Shown in pieces: positions 37,966 through 51,467 of a stretch of 64,000 bases of DNA. Under the pieces are notes generated by a model, which searched no databases, was not told the DNA's origin, and was given only the letters and a program-made list of their open reading frames with translations. The translations under genes were made by a program, and so were the position numbers. Positions within the stretch are counted from its first letter, which is position 1. Each line of letters opens with the position of its first letter. Location: positions 62,001 to 126,000 of the forward strand of contig JAANDG010000033.1 of the NCBI GenBank assembly GCA_036852015.1, in the 5' to 3' direction. The stretch comes from Pelodera strongyloides (Eukaryota > Nematoda > Chromadorea > Rhabditida > Rhabditidae).

Positions 37966-39832
37966 TTTTCTTGATTCTGTTCTGAAATTGGATGATATAA
38001 ATGATCTCATTATGACTGTCTTTTCAACGAGAATATAGGAGTGCAAGCGGCAACAGTATGGCGCGCAGATGGGTATCAAAGTGTCACGCCGTCGGGGTAT
38101 GGTGTGAAAGGGTGCTAGGGTGCACGCCGAGCCCACGCGGCTTGCAAGCAAGTTTCGTCTGTGTTGTTAGACATTTTCTGTAGATATTACTGATTGTGAT
38201 ATAAAAAAAGGTAAAACATTTATAAACCAAATAGAGGGGCATGGATTAAAATTTAAAACATAAATTTTTAAAATAAATAATATTAAGACAAGACATATGG
38301 TGATAGAGAAGATGTACCCCCGTAAGCTTCAAGTCATCAAATATTATACCACCGCAGACATTACGCAGAGCTTGTGGATAATCAGAGATAAGCGATATGC
38401 TATGTCATCCTTTATACAATTATGCATATACGTACACATTATAAAAAAGGTAATACGAAACTACCAGTCAGTAACACTAAACGACAACATGACATTATAT
38501 TTATAAATGTTTCAACAGTTAGTTGAAGTTTCGAGAATTTCCCAAAATACCATACAAGATCAGATTATTACGTAGAAAAGCCGGACTGTTTTGTTTGCTT
38601 AAAACAAAAAAAATATTGACTCTGCTTCAAGGGGAAACACGGCAAATAGACAATATAGAGAAACTAGAAAATATAAAATGCTGATTCAAAACATCATGTC
38701 TAAAGAAACCTTTGGTTAGTGGCTTTATTTTGGTATATATATTATCATGCTTGACATCGGGTTAAATGATCGTGTAAAAGCTCTATTATTAATTGAATGT
38801 GATAGCGGGAATTTGCTATGAATGTACATGGTTTGTTTGTAACTTTGTTTGTGGGAATTCACGTTGCGCAAATTTCACAGGTTATTTTTTATGAATTGGT
38901 TTTCACGACACTACTTAATCATATGCTTTTCGCGGAGTAAAATTCGGCGTAGTTTTTTATGGGGCTGAGCCAGAAAAAAGGCGTAACCTAAGAAAATAGA
39001 ATAACTTGCTGATCAACTAAACTGCTGAAGGAAGAAACGTACGATCAGCAGAAAGCCTTGCCAATCAACAACTTTTTGCACTAAAATTCCACAAAGTGCT
39101 CTGTTCGATAAGAACTGTTTGCTTGCAAAAAATAACTAGTATCTCTCTGTCATCGGCTTTCTTCTCTCCGTTTCGCTACAATCTCTCTATTCTCTCTCTC
39201 TCTCACTATTTATCAAATCATAATATGCATTTCTATCTGAATATGTCTTTAAACACAGCCGTTCCTCTATTAGTCTATTACTCTTCATCTCTCCAGTTAT
39301 AAAGCAAAACTCTCAAACACGGTTGCCCTAAGCTTACGTTTTTTCTTTGTTTTCGTGAACCTAATACGAATCAGTCATTATGATTTTCTAAGGCGATTAT
39401 CAAAGCTTATTCCTTATCGAATTGTTGAATAAACAGAGAAGGAATAACGGTATTAAAAATTTTAAATGATTTCATTTTAGTTTAATGGTGCTCATTGTCC
39501 CTCCCAACTAACTTCGCACTCTAGCTCTATCTCCCGATCCCCTATCCTTCTCGCTTCTCACTTCTCTCTCTCTCTCTCTCTCTCTCTCCTTTTCTCTTCG
39601 CCAGTCTTTCTTCAAATATTAAAATAAAAGTATTGAATTTAATATGTCAATGAATGCAGAATGTCAAGGAATATGTTAGATGTAAGGAATTACTAAAACG
39701 AACGACTCACGTTATAAATTTTACGCAAAAGAAAATTCAAAGAAACAAAAAAGTGATATGGTACGATAGCTCGACTCTCATAATGAAAGGAATATCTGAA
39801 TTACAACGTCTAATCAAATGAATTTATAAAAC

Positions 39833-39985
39833 TGTCGGTTTTTTGAAAATTATGTTGGATCAATCGTTCCATATGTTGGATGCAAATAAATATAATTAGA
39901 CACAAAAAAACCCAGATATTACATACACTACTTGAGAAAACAGCACCGAATTTCTGTTTCAAAGACCGGCTGTTGTACCGCTTTA
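39833..39985. mobile_element. Family-A MITE
   Basis: Left end CTGTCGGTTTTTTGAAA; right end TTTCAAAGACCGGCTG then TTGTACCGCTTTAA, inverted copies. About 150 bp, non-coding. Confidence 0.7.
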
Positions 39986-41167
39986 AAGCACAACAAAAAC
40001 TGTCAGTTAGTCCTGACGGAAGGACAAGAGGAAGTGGTAGTATCATTTATAGATAAGAGCCGTCAAAGTGACGCCTCAAAAAGTTTAAAAGTGTACATTG
40101 TAGGAGACTTGAGTACATATCGAAATTTTGATTTGGCACGTCACGCGTTTTACGACGAACGGCCCAATAGTAATTATATGAGATTTATTGAAAACAGATA
40201 CAAAATTATAACACTATAAAAATACATACAGAACCGGATTTGAAGAAAAATACGAAATTAGAAGAGTTTTTTTGTAGAATTATAGGCTGTTCATGTGCTA
40301 GAAATGCGCTAAAGTTAAATTAGTATGGTACGTTGCTTGAACTGCTTGAAAAAAAAGTGATTTTTATGTACAAATTTCACTGTCATTGTGCAACTGCCAG
40401 TAGAAGTAGAGAAGAAAGGTCACAGAAATTTACATAGAACACATGGGATGATGGGACTGCTGCATACGTTGCTAAACCACTTGCTGCGCCGCTTTAAATA
40501 TGTAAGAAGTAGTACAAAGGGCAACGTATATGTAGTATGTTTGTTTTGGTTGAGCGGCCTAGATGAAAAGAAATATACGGCAGTAAAAAAATCAAATTAT
40601 TTTTGTTTCCTGGCTTATCACTGAAGGTGTGAGCGTGTGTATGTATAATGGGTATAAAGTCCTCACATACCAATCATACGGCACATCTTCGCGCCAAAAA
40701 AGCAAAAAAAGCAAAACAATAGATTTACATCTTTTCATTATATAAATCTCAAAATGGGACTTCCGGAGGGTAACCTTTTCAAGAATATTACTACTATCGA
40801 AGTCTCGGGTTGCCGGATGTCAACAGTAATGAATACAATTTACGCTGACTGTTTGATAAATAAAAAAAACTATTTAGCGACTAGTCACCGACCATTTGGC
40901 AACCATATAGATACCATTCGGCGTTTATTTTCGAGAAAGTTAGTCGAGACGTCGCCAAGTAGTCGCCAACTGGTCCCCCTCTCTTCCTAATTCCCAGTAA
41001 TTCTAATCCGCCCCAAGACTACAAACTCCAGAATGTGACGCAATATGACACAATCGCATTAGAGAAGTTCCTAGATGAGAAAGCTTTACGTGGGGATAAA
41101 TTGGATTCGGGCCCACGCTGTTCAAAATAGACGGATAAATCTGTCAATTTCCCTTCATCATCAGAAA

Positions 41168-41618
41168 TTAAAGGGACGGGCCCATCAAAATAAACCCATA
41201 TTTTGCATGTTTTTATAATTTGTATAAAGGCGGTTTATTATAATATATGTACACTAAATTTCGGCTAGACTTTATCCCGCTGAAATTTTTCGGTGTCGAT
41301 AAACGCATAAGTATACCGTAGAAGACACACAATTGCACCCTTATTTCCTTACCGTGTCTCCCGAGGATACCTCGCTCTGGTTGGGACCCGGGAGACCATC
41401 TGTCTATATAGCCATATTCCCCCGGGACACGCGACAAGAAAATAAAGGTGCAATTGTGTGTCTTCTACGGTACACTTATGCGTTTATCGACACCGAAAAA
41501 TTTCAGCGGGATAAAGTCTAGCCGAAATTTAGTGTACATATATTATAATAAACCCCCTTTATACAAATTATAAAAACATGCAAAATATGGGTTTATTTTG
41601 ATGGGCCCGTCCCTTTAA
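41168..41618. mobile_element. Long foldback MITE, family C
   Basis: A 451-bp inverted repeat. Ends TTAAAGGGACGGGCCCATC and GATGGGCCCGTCCCTTTAA; arms of about 190 bp are nearly identical and enclose a short GC-rich centre. An open frame across it arises from the palindrome and is not a gene. Confidence 0.92.
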
Positions 41619-42589
41619 CAGGACAATCCTAGCTTTGACGCGATATAACTGCCGGTTTTTTAAAGGTATGCGTGCCGGTCAACTGAATTCACATTCGTTG
41701 TATGCAAATGAATTTAATTAGACTGGAAATTGCGCAACCATTCTAATACACTACGTGGGAATACAACGTCCAATATTCTTCATACCGTTTTAATAATACC
41801 TTTTCCTCTTAAATTAGTAGAAATGACTTCACAATAAGTTGACTATATTGGAGTGGCATCTCTACAATAATATGAATACTTTATTCAGTGTACACCGAAG
41901 TAAAGCGGAAATAACAATGAGAACAAAGCGCATATAACAAGCGACAAAAACTATGTACAACAATGGAATGGAGGTCATAATAGAACTTTCGTAACGAATA
42001 CATTTGTGTATCAAAAGAGACAGGCGCTCATTCTTACTTATTAACTTCTTATTAACTTCTTAAGACACATAATCCGGAATTTGTATTTTGTGCGTCGTTT
42101 TTGTGCGTGTTATGTTTTTGACACTTCAAACCTCAAATAAAAAGAGAGACCAAGAGAGGGGGAAGATGGAGAGGGAGAGATAGGGAGAGAGAGATATAAA
42201 ATATAATGTTGTAAAGCTTATGTGATTAGAAGGGAACTCTGCGTGGTGAAGCAATTTCTGTAGCCATGTTCAAAGTGGTATGGAAGGGTTGTGAACAGTG
42301 TTGTACAACCGCCCATATGATGCAAATTTTCATTGCTCGCCTGGCAATGAATGAGCCGGAAGATCACATATAATTCAAGAGAATACAAGTGCCCAATGTA
42401 CGCTTCACAAACCACACGCACTACCGCTTTAAACCAGGCACTAGTTTACTTCCCAGTATACGGTACTGAACGTGTAGAAACGCAATATATAAGAAAAACA
42501 CACGCATAAACAAACGTTCGAAAAACTATTTGGTTATTTTAGCGCGAAGGAATGGAAAAGATTAATAAAAAAAAAGAGCTCTGGGGGAC

Positions 42590-42591
<2 letters not shown>

Positions 42592-42637
<46 letters not shown>
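42592..42637. repeat. (GA)n microsatellite
   Basis: Near-pure GA dinucleotides with GA-rich flanks to about 42700. Confidence 0.9.
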
Positions 42638-42639
<2 letters not shown>

Positions 42640-43809
42640 AGAGGGACAGAGAGAGAAGGACAGAGGGAAACAAAACAAATAGATGGGGAGAGAGAGAGTA
42701 AAGCTTGTCTGCGACCTGTCTGGAACTGCGTCATCTTGAGAAAACATTGGAACGTTTTCTATTTTCTAGTTTATGTTTCCTCGGCTGACCTAGGGCAGAC
42801 CAAGGGGGCCCTGTGGGCCAAAATAAGGCCCTCGGGCTCAGACTACAGACAGACTGCCTGTGGGCGCGCCTCCAATTTAGGTGTTTTGGTAGACCTTCTT
42901 GGCTTCCGTTAACCTATATTACACATGAAACACGAAATAATTTCTGAAACCGTCACCATATGGTTTTTCCCGAAAAACCCTCTGGTGACTCGTTCGTGGC
43001 CAATTGGTGACCAAATGATGACGATTTCGATTAAACTTGGTCACGAAATGCATGATCACGAACTGGCCACCAAATGGGCGGACCCACGAACAAACCAGTG
43101 AACCGTCACCAAACCAGCGCGTTCACCCATTTCCTATTTAATCTCCAAATTAACAATAATTTTGTTCAGAAATTTCCCAGTTACGAGAAAATAATTTTAA
43201 AATTTGCGGTTGAGAAGGTGGAGCATATTCTGCATATTTACTATGTAGGCTATAGACCTGAGACCGCTCACATTATCACTGGAACGAAAACAGAATTCGA
43301 TGGCGTAACGCACATCATATAAACATACAAACAGTCAAACAAACAAACAATGAGCCTGACATTATATAAAAGATTGACAACTATTTGATAAAAATAAAGG
43401 CGACGTGAAGAAATAAACCAGTATTTATGCACCGCGTTTTCACCAACCACCAACACAAAAGAAAAAAAAATGTTTATTGGAAAACAGGTGAAAATTGGAT
43501 TTTTCAATATTTTTCGATAATAAAAAATAATCTACTTTCAGAAATCTACCTTGTTTTATTATTAAAATTTTTAAAAAAACATGACTTGCTTTCTGCGCTG
43601 TTTTATGTAGAATCCTTTTGCGCCGCAACAGAGCAAAAGAAAACCATTTCGGGGCGAATGTTGCACAATGCGTTTCAGGCCCTTTTCAAATGCACAAGTA
43701 ATAATATATGAATATAAGTTTTTAGAAGAAAATAAAAGAGATCAAATAAAAATAACATCTAACCAAACTAAGAAACTAACAATAACGCGTAGAGTGTTGA
43801 TCACATTTC

Positions 43810-43810
<1 letters not shown>

Positions 43811-43872
<62 letters not shown>
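43811..43872. repeat. (ATA)n microsatellite
   Basis: About 20 perfect ATA/AAT trinucleotides. Confidence 0.95.
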
Positions 43873-43875
<3 letters not shown>

Positions 43876-44241
43876 CTAGCATAAATGAAAAGTGAAAACC
43901 CGAACGAAAACAAGTTGTAAGCAACAGAATAGGATAGGGTAACCTAATAAACTAATCGATAACTACTTAAAACTAATCAATAACTATTAAGCCTCTACGT
44001 CTATGCGGTCTATGCTGTGATCTAATTGTAAGGATAAGAATTAAAAAATCTCATTCATACAGTTGAAATGCACTAAAATAAAAAGCATATAAGTAAGTGG
44101 ATATGTGGTTCATGATAAACATTCAAGACTTTGTGTAGTACCGTATCACAAGAATATCACATTTGATTTTGATATGCTAATTAGTTGCTTCAGAAATTAG
44201 CATAAAGGTTTTATAAAGCTAATTCAAATAAAATGATCGAA

Positions 44242-47200
44242 TCATACGCAAATACTTTCCGTTCTTGCCCGTTGCACCTTCACTAATTGGTCCAGACTTT
44301 GCGATTCGTCATCCTGGAATTAAAAAGTGAAATTATGTTAATTTCTTAGTAACTGGTCAGAACTTCAGAACTAACTGGTCACATGTGTCACCTAATGGTT
44401 TTTCGGCGGAACCATTTAGTGACCGGTTCCAGACACTTTTCTGAGGCCTGGGCAATTATTCATTATGTTACTTCACAAACCTTCTTCAACGTGACTGTAA
44501 GGTCTGGCCTAGCCAACTGCAATGATTCTGCCTTATCCCGTCCCCAATCTTGGCATTCACCTGAAATTTCACGAGTGTTTTCTTTCTTTTTTTTGTTAAC
44601 TAGTTTGGGAAAATTGCGCATTATATGCATATGAAAAAAATTCCAACCTGATCCAAATATTGCAAAAACAACTGCCGCCATCACTGATGACGTGGCGGTG
44701 ATTGTGTACAAAAGACGCCATTCTTCCAGGGAACCCTAAAGGTTTAGAGATATACTCATAGATTTTATAATATAATAAGATATTTATATTACATATAGAG
44801 TGAGAGATAAACTAAAGGCTTGAGATTAACTTTATAAGAAGTATGGTACATGGCTTGTGAAATGTGTGCTGGATGTATGCCTATATAATTATAATATGGA
44901 ATTTGCGTTGCCATTCTGTGCCGGGAGTGTCCAGAATAGAAAATATCTGCATATAATACACAAGGACTTCACATAAGTCACTGTAATTTGTTTGCAAAAT
45001 TTCACCAAATTTAATAAATGTTTTTGCAGCACCATCGGTCTGTAACTTAATCCTTACCGTAGTTTTCAATATACCGACCAACGTCGGAGTAGCAAGCCGA
45101 GCGAATATTGACACCGTAAGAACGACAGAGGACAGAGTGCCCGTGTACTTGGGTGCTAGAATATAGAGTGTAGCGATTTTTAGTTATGAATAGTAAAATA
45201 CAGCTTTTATTTATTTATTTATTAAATAGACCAAAAGGTGTGCTTCCGCGAGGATGAAAACTAAAAACGAACAAATAAACGCAAACATATTGACCGATAT
45301 AATTAGAAATGAGATTTGACATTCTGCACTTGGAATATTGTTGCAAAAGGATCAATTTTCATTCAATTTCAACTCATATATGTGCGTAATAAGTAATAAC
45401 GATCTGTCCTTTTCTACGTTGCTCTGACGATCGTCCTTCGAGCATATTAGTTGTTATAGGTCTATTTTTAGTGATACATACCCAACGAGAGTAACGATGT
45501 ATAAGCTCCACTCGTAAATGTTCCTAACGCACCACCGTGGAGACAAAGGACTATCTATAAATACAGATCATTAAATACATTATTTAAGACTGTCAACACT
45601 TTGGCGTTGAGTTGGCACCCAGCTGGCACACCCATCGTGGAGCGGCGCTGATTTCGCACAAAATTCGCGCACGATATTATAGCTTACCAATGCCAAAGTG
45701 GGCGTTGAACAGTCAACGAAAAACACCAACGCCATCATACAAGTAGCGCTGCCGAGCGTTGCTGAAATAAGACATAACAGGAAAACATTTGATAATAAGT
45801 TTATTGTCTCACAGTAAAGTAAAGTAGTATAACAGGTGGGTTTTTTTTACGTGTATTTGCAAGTTTCACAGACCACCGGTTGTATTGCTTTGCATTGTTT
45901 TGAACGTTATCCTCTTATTATCAAACAGTGAAATCGCCCGATTATTGTCTTGTCTTACACATCAACTTCTTATTATAAAGCAGCGAAACATTTTGTTTTT
46001 GAGAGTTCCCAGATATACGATATGTTGCTTATTAGGAAAACTGAAAATATGTAGAGAAAAAATAAATAAATAAAAGTTTAGGTAATTTTGTTATAAGAAA
46101 AACCGGTTTTGGAGCTATAGTCCAACATTTATACAAATTCTCTACAACAATTACAATATTTGTTACAGTATTTTGACAACTTAGTGACAACTTTGTTTTT
46201 TTGAAAAAAAATCATCTTAACTATCAAATATTATAACTAATAATAATAATAATAATTTTTACCAGTCACATGTGATATTTTAACAGCAGCAGTGGGAGAT
46301 ACAATCTTCTTCTCCTTCATTTTATCCATAAGAACACTCCAGAATAATTTGAAGAAAAATTGTGAAATATTTGGCAGGGAAGAGAATGCGCCGTTCTGAA
46401 GTTGTTTATTTTTTAATTGTTTTCGGCAATTGGATTTTGTGTTTGTATCCTTTAAACTTTTACTCTTTGGGGGGGGGGGGAGGGGCGCAATATCATAATT
46501 TATTTTGGGGTCAGTGTTAGCATAAATGATGTGGAAATGATGATTATGTTATGCAAATTTTAAATTTCCATTTACACATTCCAATATTTCTCCCCCCCCC
46601 CCCACCTCCTCGAAGAGTAACATCCGGATTCCGTAATGTTTCATAGGCTAGTACGTGTACAACTTAATATCGCTGAACGTTGGATCGTTACAGATAATTT
46701 AAAAAAAAATGATAGCATAAAATATTAGTTTAGGCTGCTTATGTTTCGGTTGATGTTTTGCCAAGAATCCCCGAAAAGAAAGGTAGGTCTTTCCGAAAAA
46801 GTACGCGGAAATAATAATATGTTTACATCCGAAAAAGTTCTCCAAATTCGGATTTCGGTAGATAATCAGATATCATATTTATATCGTACGCGGACTTTGA
46901 ATAAGCTTTGACCGTTACTTCGGAAGCACCTCTTATAATTAGTATACTTCAATACTTGTTTATTTCTTATGTGCATATTTCACTTTCTTCGTTTATTAGC
47001 AATAAAAATTATTATTATCAGTACTATATTACTAATATTGTAACTCCACTTACGCTCATAACTCCGAGGTAAAGCACTTCTTTGAAGTAACTCGGCAGGT
47101 AAACTTGGATGAGGGTGATCGTGAAGTTGACCTAAATAATATTTGTATTATATTGGTGTTTTTATTTATAATCTATATCTGATACACCGCGTTTTACGTT

Positions 47201-50127
47201 TGCTTGTCTCTATTTCTGGTGTATAACCAAGGATTGCCAATTGCCCTGATCGTACAGTTTGTTTTAAAGGAAGTTGTTTCAGTATAAATGCGAGGCCCAC
47301 AAGCTCAAGGACCCAAGCAAGAGCTTGGGCCCCATTCTAAATACCGCGCCTCGGCCCAACTACTGTAGAAAAAGAGCTGCAAAGGGAGAGCGGGGCATTT
47401 AAATCTTCTTGACAATGATGCTTTGAGTGTATGTCGGGAAAGATTACGTAACTCTCTTTAAAATGGCAGTTGTGATTAATTTTTTTCATTTAAATTGTAA
47501 GGGACACCTTTACCTAACAAAAACTTATAATAAGTGAAGTTGATTTTGTTAAACTGGTGATATTTTGAAGTATTAAGTTCAATGCTTCAAATAGATAATT
47601 TCAGCCAGTCGCATTTTTGGCAATACACCAAGGTTGTTAGGGGCAACGAAAAACAGTTTTACCTAAATAGTCTTATTAATTAACTTAAATTTATTAAAAC
47701 TCAAATAACGGCAGCATCCACACAACTAAATCTTAAATAAATACGGGACTTTTGCACTATTACACCATTGTTCGTTCACCACTTTATATTTTACATCATT
47801 TTACATCATTATATAATTAGAATCTACAACGGCAAATTACATGAATCTGATCTGAAAAATTGAAATAAAAATCCCTCGCCTGCATCTGACAGAATAAGAC
47901 AGCAAGGAAGGGCGCAGACGTAAAGATTCTCTTGTAAGGAACGGGGGCACGTTTCTATAATTAGTATATTCAATTAATCTAAATCCGTAGGTAATCGTGA
48001 AGCACATTGTGATTGTAATATGATAAGATCTATGAATCTAAATATTATGTAACTAACGAACATTATATTTACCTAGTTCATCCTAAAAACCAACATATGT
48101 GAAAAGCGCTTGGTACATCTACCACAACATTGAATAAAAAGAATTTCTAAATGATTAGAAAAGAACGAGTAAGTTCAATGCTCACCTGACTGTTGCTCCG
48201 GTTTCTCATGCAATTAGCCTCCAGGTAGAGTTTTTCTTTGTGTGTAATTGTTTTACAAAAGATTGGATGATCCGACGAGCTGAGATGCCATACCACACAC
48301 CAGATTGTACCGCCGACCGCTAAACATATTTGGTTCGCGTAACTTTCTATTTATTTATGCGAACTTCGAAACCTCGATGTACATCGATGGTAGCGTCGTT
48401 AGAATGTACGATGATAAGGACGTTGGATGCACGGGTATACTCTTGCGCACTGTATTCATGCTACAGTGCGTCCACAGCTTCCGCTCCACACCGAGCGTTA
48501 CCAATATGCTGAAGTGAATATTGGCATGTAGGTCATGTGACAAGTGACAAGTCGGTATTGTAAGCATATAATTAAAAATAATTTACGCATAAAAACGTGC
48601 ACTCACCACCCACGTAGAACACGGAAGACCATCCAAAAGTGGACTGACACAGTGCTGCCGCAAGCGGATTTCCCACCGCGCCCGCCATTTGATTGCCAGT
48701 TGTGAACAGCGCGAGCGCCGTTGACCGCTCCGTAACTGGGAACCAATTTGCGATCACAGCGTTTGAGGCTGGATTAATCACGCCCTAAAATAGCTAATTA
48801 TGTCGGGGCTAAATATGACATTCACGTCCGAAATGAGCACTAGCGAAGTATCTACAGTAAATCCACTGGGAGATCACCGCACAGCTTCGCACAAAGAGCT
48901 CAATTGACTGGTAAACATGTTTAGTTAACACCTAACCTAAATGTAATGTTCACAAACGCTCACATCTCCAAGTCCCATTATAAACCGACAAATGAATACA
49001 ACATAGTACGGTAGGTTTAGTGCCGCGTAGGGAACGGCAGCACTCGATACTACGTAGATTATCACGGAGATCAAGAGCAGAATCCTGGAATTGTGATAAA
49101 CTAATGATATCAGATTATTCGGGCGACGTGTTCAAGGACAAGGGGAAGAGCTATGGAAAGGATATTTGAAAATACCGTCTAAAAAGATTACTGAGAAGAA
49201 TGGAGCCAAAAAAACACTAGGAGAAGAACCGATATCAAAAGGAGACATTTCAGAAAAAGGAGAGATCTATAGAGCTTGACTGACGCTGTTCTGGAGATAA
49301 AAAAATAATTGAAATAAAAGGTACGAAGCTAGTGATTTTGAGTAGTGAAATTGTAAATGAGAAGAGGAGTATTTGTATTTGGACTTGAGTACTTTGAAAA
49401 GAAATTTCGGAAATCTTATTATATAAAGGAGAAGAGTTTACTTGGTCTTTTGTTTGTATGCACGCAACGAAATCCTTTCATAAAGAAAATTTTCTATTCA
49501 CAATCGAATGAGAACATACAAAATCTTTGCCGCTGTCGGGATTCGAACCCACAGCAGCACACAATCTCTCGCTTCACAGTCCAACGCTCTACCTGCTGAG
49601 CTATGCTAGCTTATGGGAGGTGATCTTATAGGAGATAGAAGAGAATTGCAATAGCAAATTTGCATGATTTGCAAAAACGCTGAAGTCCAGAACCAAACTA
49701 TACGTTTCCACATAGACGTAAATGAACGTCTTTTTATCTTTGTAGAAATTCCTTTTTTTTTAACAATGTGTAAAATCGGCCGAAGGCCGATTCCTCCAGT
49801 CGGAGAAGAGCCCGTAGGGCTCTTCGAACGGCTGGTAAAATAATAAAATAAAAAACTCACCTCGCCGAATACCTCTGAATTAGGAACATTGATGGTATCA
49901 CCACCAACATACCACCCCAGAAATTGGCGGAAAATAAAATGTTCTGCACACGATGGTCCCAGATCAATGAGCCCTGAAATTACTGTAGTAAACGTTTGGG
50001 GGCTCTGGTTCACCCGAAATTGGAAATCGGCGCTTTATCTCTCTCTCTCTATCTCTCGCTTCTCTCACACTTCCATCTCTCTTTCTCTCTCGATTCTCTC
50101 ACACTTCCATCTCTCTTTCTCTCTCTT

Positions 50128-50163
<36 letters not shown>

Positions 50164-51345
50164 GTTCCGGTCTCCCTCCCAGCAAACCGTAGAATGTTAC
50201 GTACTCCATAATCAACGACAACTTTCTTATTCGATCCTTTCTGGCAAGTTCCACCGGATTCCACAAAAGTTTCATTGAGAAACTCTTCAACTTGAACCTC
50301 GGGCGCTAAACCAACAAGGCTTCCTGAACACGGATAAGGGATTTTTAAAATACTTTTTTTTGAAGAATAAAATATTTAAAAAAAACGGGAGCTAAAGACT
50401 CCAGCGTTCAAAGTTGAAATAGACGTCTTCAGCCTTGAAATTTACAGAAGAAAACATGACGGAGTTCAAGGTTGACTCAATCAGTGTACATCTTTGGCAA
50501 AGTATATGTATGATACCTACCTTGTGTTTCTTCTTCCAATAGCGCCACAGCAGTAGAATTAACCATACAAGTCATCGTAATGGCGAGATTAATTCTCATA
50601 TAAGTACAGACAAAGAATCCCAACATTAACAACATAATATGATGAAGCCGTCGTGACATTGGATGCCATAGTGCTGAAACAATTCTTTTGTCACATTAAA
50701 GCGTATGACACCTGGTTTTCATGTACTTCAGTTCCCTTCCGTGCGTTCTCTGCATGAAAATGAAACTGAGCAATAAATGGAAATGTGATAGTAAGGCACA
50801 CATTTAAAAATCACGTGTCATGTCGCTTTAACATTTCTGAACACTGAAATAGGAACTATTGAGTTGGTTTGTTGTGCTCTTTGTTTGAATGACCACAGAT
50901 TGGCTGTGCACCCTTCCCTTATCTATCACTAAATGTAGCGATCTTTGAAGCATTTTCAATTTTATATTAAGAAACTTTGGAGTCGTACGATCAAGAAATT
51001 AATCTTATTGGACTCCCAGTGACATACATAATATAGTGAGTCCAAACCATTATTACAGATTTGGTTAATACGAAAATAAAATAAATATAAATATAAATAT
51101 AAATAAAATATATGTAAAAATATGTGCAATGTAAATAAAAAAAATCATAATTATAACGATAATTATAGGGTAAATTAAAAAATTATATTCTGTAAAAATA
51201 ATGTGTAAAAACCGACAATGATAATGATAATAAGAAGTTGTTTTCATGAAGTAACTAAAGTTAATTGTGCATTACTAACAAAAGAAGACTCACCAAATTT
51301 CTTAACTCGTGTCAGCTCTTGGACCGGTAGTAGAGCATCAGCCAT
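44242..51345 (-). CDS. SLC17-type MFS anion transporter 2, complete
   Basis: Exons: 44242-44313, 44481-44560, 44648-44735, 45058-45155, 45482-45554, 45688-45761, 46263-46395, 47054-47131, 47880-47954, 48186-48319, 48607-48784, 48964-49084, 49861-49973, 50205-50323, 50521-50673, 51294-51345; 1641 nt = 546 aa, phases consistent. About 12 membrane segments are expected. Motifs: RINLAITMTCMVNSTA after the first helix, an extracellular loop with NET and GGTC, GGSLIWDHRVQNILFSANFW, the RFIMGLGDGVINPASNAVI segment, NWFPVTERS, FGWSSVFYVG, HKEKLYLE, YLPSYFKEVLYL, LSLAPKYTGTLSS and GSLEEWRLLY. The tail is hydrophilic. All family positions are kept, so it should be functional; the substrate (organic anion, phosphate, glutamate or nucleotide) cannot be read. 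All introns are GT-AG except that after exon 47880-47954, which uses a GC donor. Its tandem relative lies at 31-38 kb. Confidence 0.95.
46459..46622. mobile_element. Inverted-repeat element with G and C runs
   Basis: TTACTCTT followed by a run of twelve G and AGGGG at the left; a run of about twelve C, ACCTCCTCG and AAGAGTAA at the right. A short non-coding inverted repeat of about 160 bp in an intron of transporter 2. Confidence 0.7.
49529..49612 (-). other. tRNA-like pseudogene or SINE head
   Basis: The reverse strand has a good A box with a perfect D-stem (GCTC...GAGC: TAGCTCAGCAGGTAGAGC) and a perfect B box (GGGTTCGAATCCC). The anticodon arm (GGACTGTGAAG...) lacks a matching 3' strand and the acceptor ends do not pair, so it is not a normal tRNA. 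It is a tRNA-derived element in an intron of transporter 2. Confidence 0.6.
50034..50162. repeat. CT-rich tract with (CT)n and a 44-bp duplication
   Basis: A pyrimidine tract in an intron of transporter 2. CTCTCACACTTCCATCTCTC and the adjoining TTTCTCTCTC occur twice in tandem (about 50062 and 50096), followed by pure CT to 50162. Confidence 0.85.
50693..50833. mobile_element. Family-A foldback MITE
   Basis: Left end ATTAAAGCGTATGACACC; right end CACGTGTCATGTCGCTTTAA, inverted copies. It lies in the first intron of transporter 2. Confidence 0.75.
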
Positions 51346-51467
51346 AGTTGTTTTTATGGATGTTCAAAAATTATGAAGAAGCAAAGTTTCAAATGGTGAA
51401 GGATTAAACTGAAACCAAGTCATTCAGCCAAGTAATCAATGGTATATTTAAATAAACTAATTAGACC

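Larger units (their letters stand above)
37982..44241. other. Repeat-rich intergenic region between the two transporters
   Basis: No gene supported over about 6 kb. Contains family-A elements (39833-39985, 41640-41795, 42205-42435), a family-C palindrome (41168-41618), GA/CT microsatellites (39563-39590, 42592-42637), an (ATA)n tract (43811-43872) and a copy of the GGTCACCAAATGG-type dispersed repeat (42950-43130). Open frames such as 39932-40219 start inside a MITE and have no known domain. Confidence 0.55.

Noticed and set aside
39932..40219. 95-codon open frame on the + strand
   Set aside because: It starts inside a family-A MITE and shows no recognisable domain; a real exon cannot be excluded but is not supported.
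41213..41521. Two open frames on opposite strands at 41.2-41.5 kb
   Set aside because: Both arise from the arms of a palindromic MITE, so they mirror each other.
3000..48000. CRISPR arrays, bacterial operons, insertion sequences or viral genes
   Set aside because: None seen: the window has eukaryotic introns throughout, no spaced identical repeats with unique spacers, and no transposase or viral polymerase motifs.
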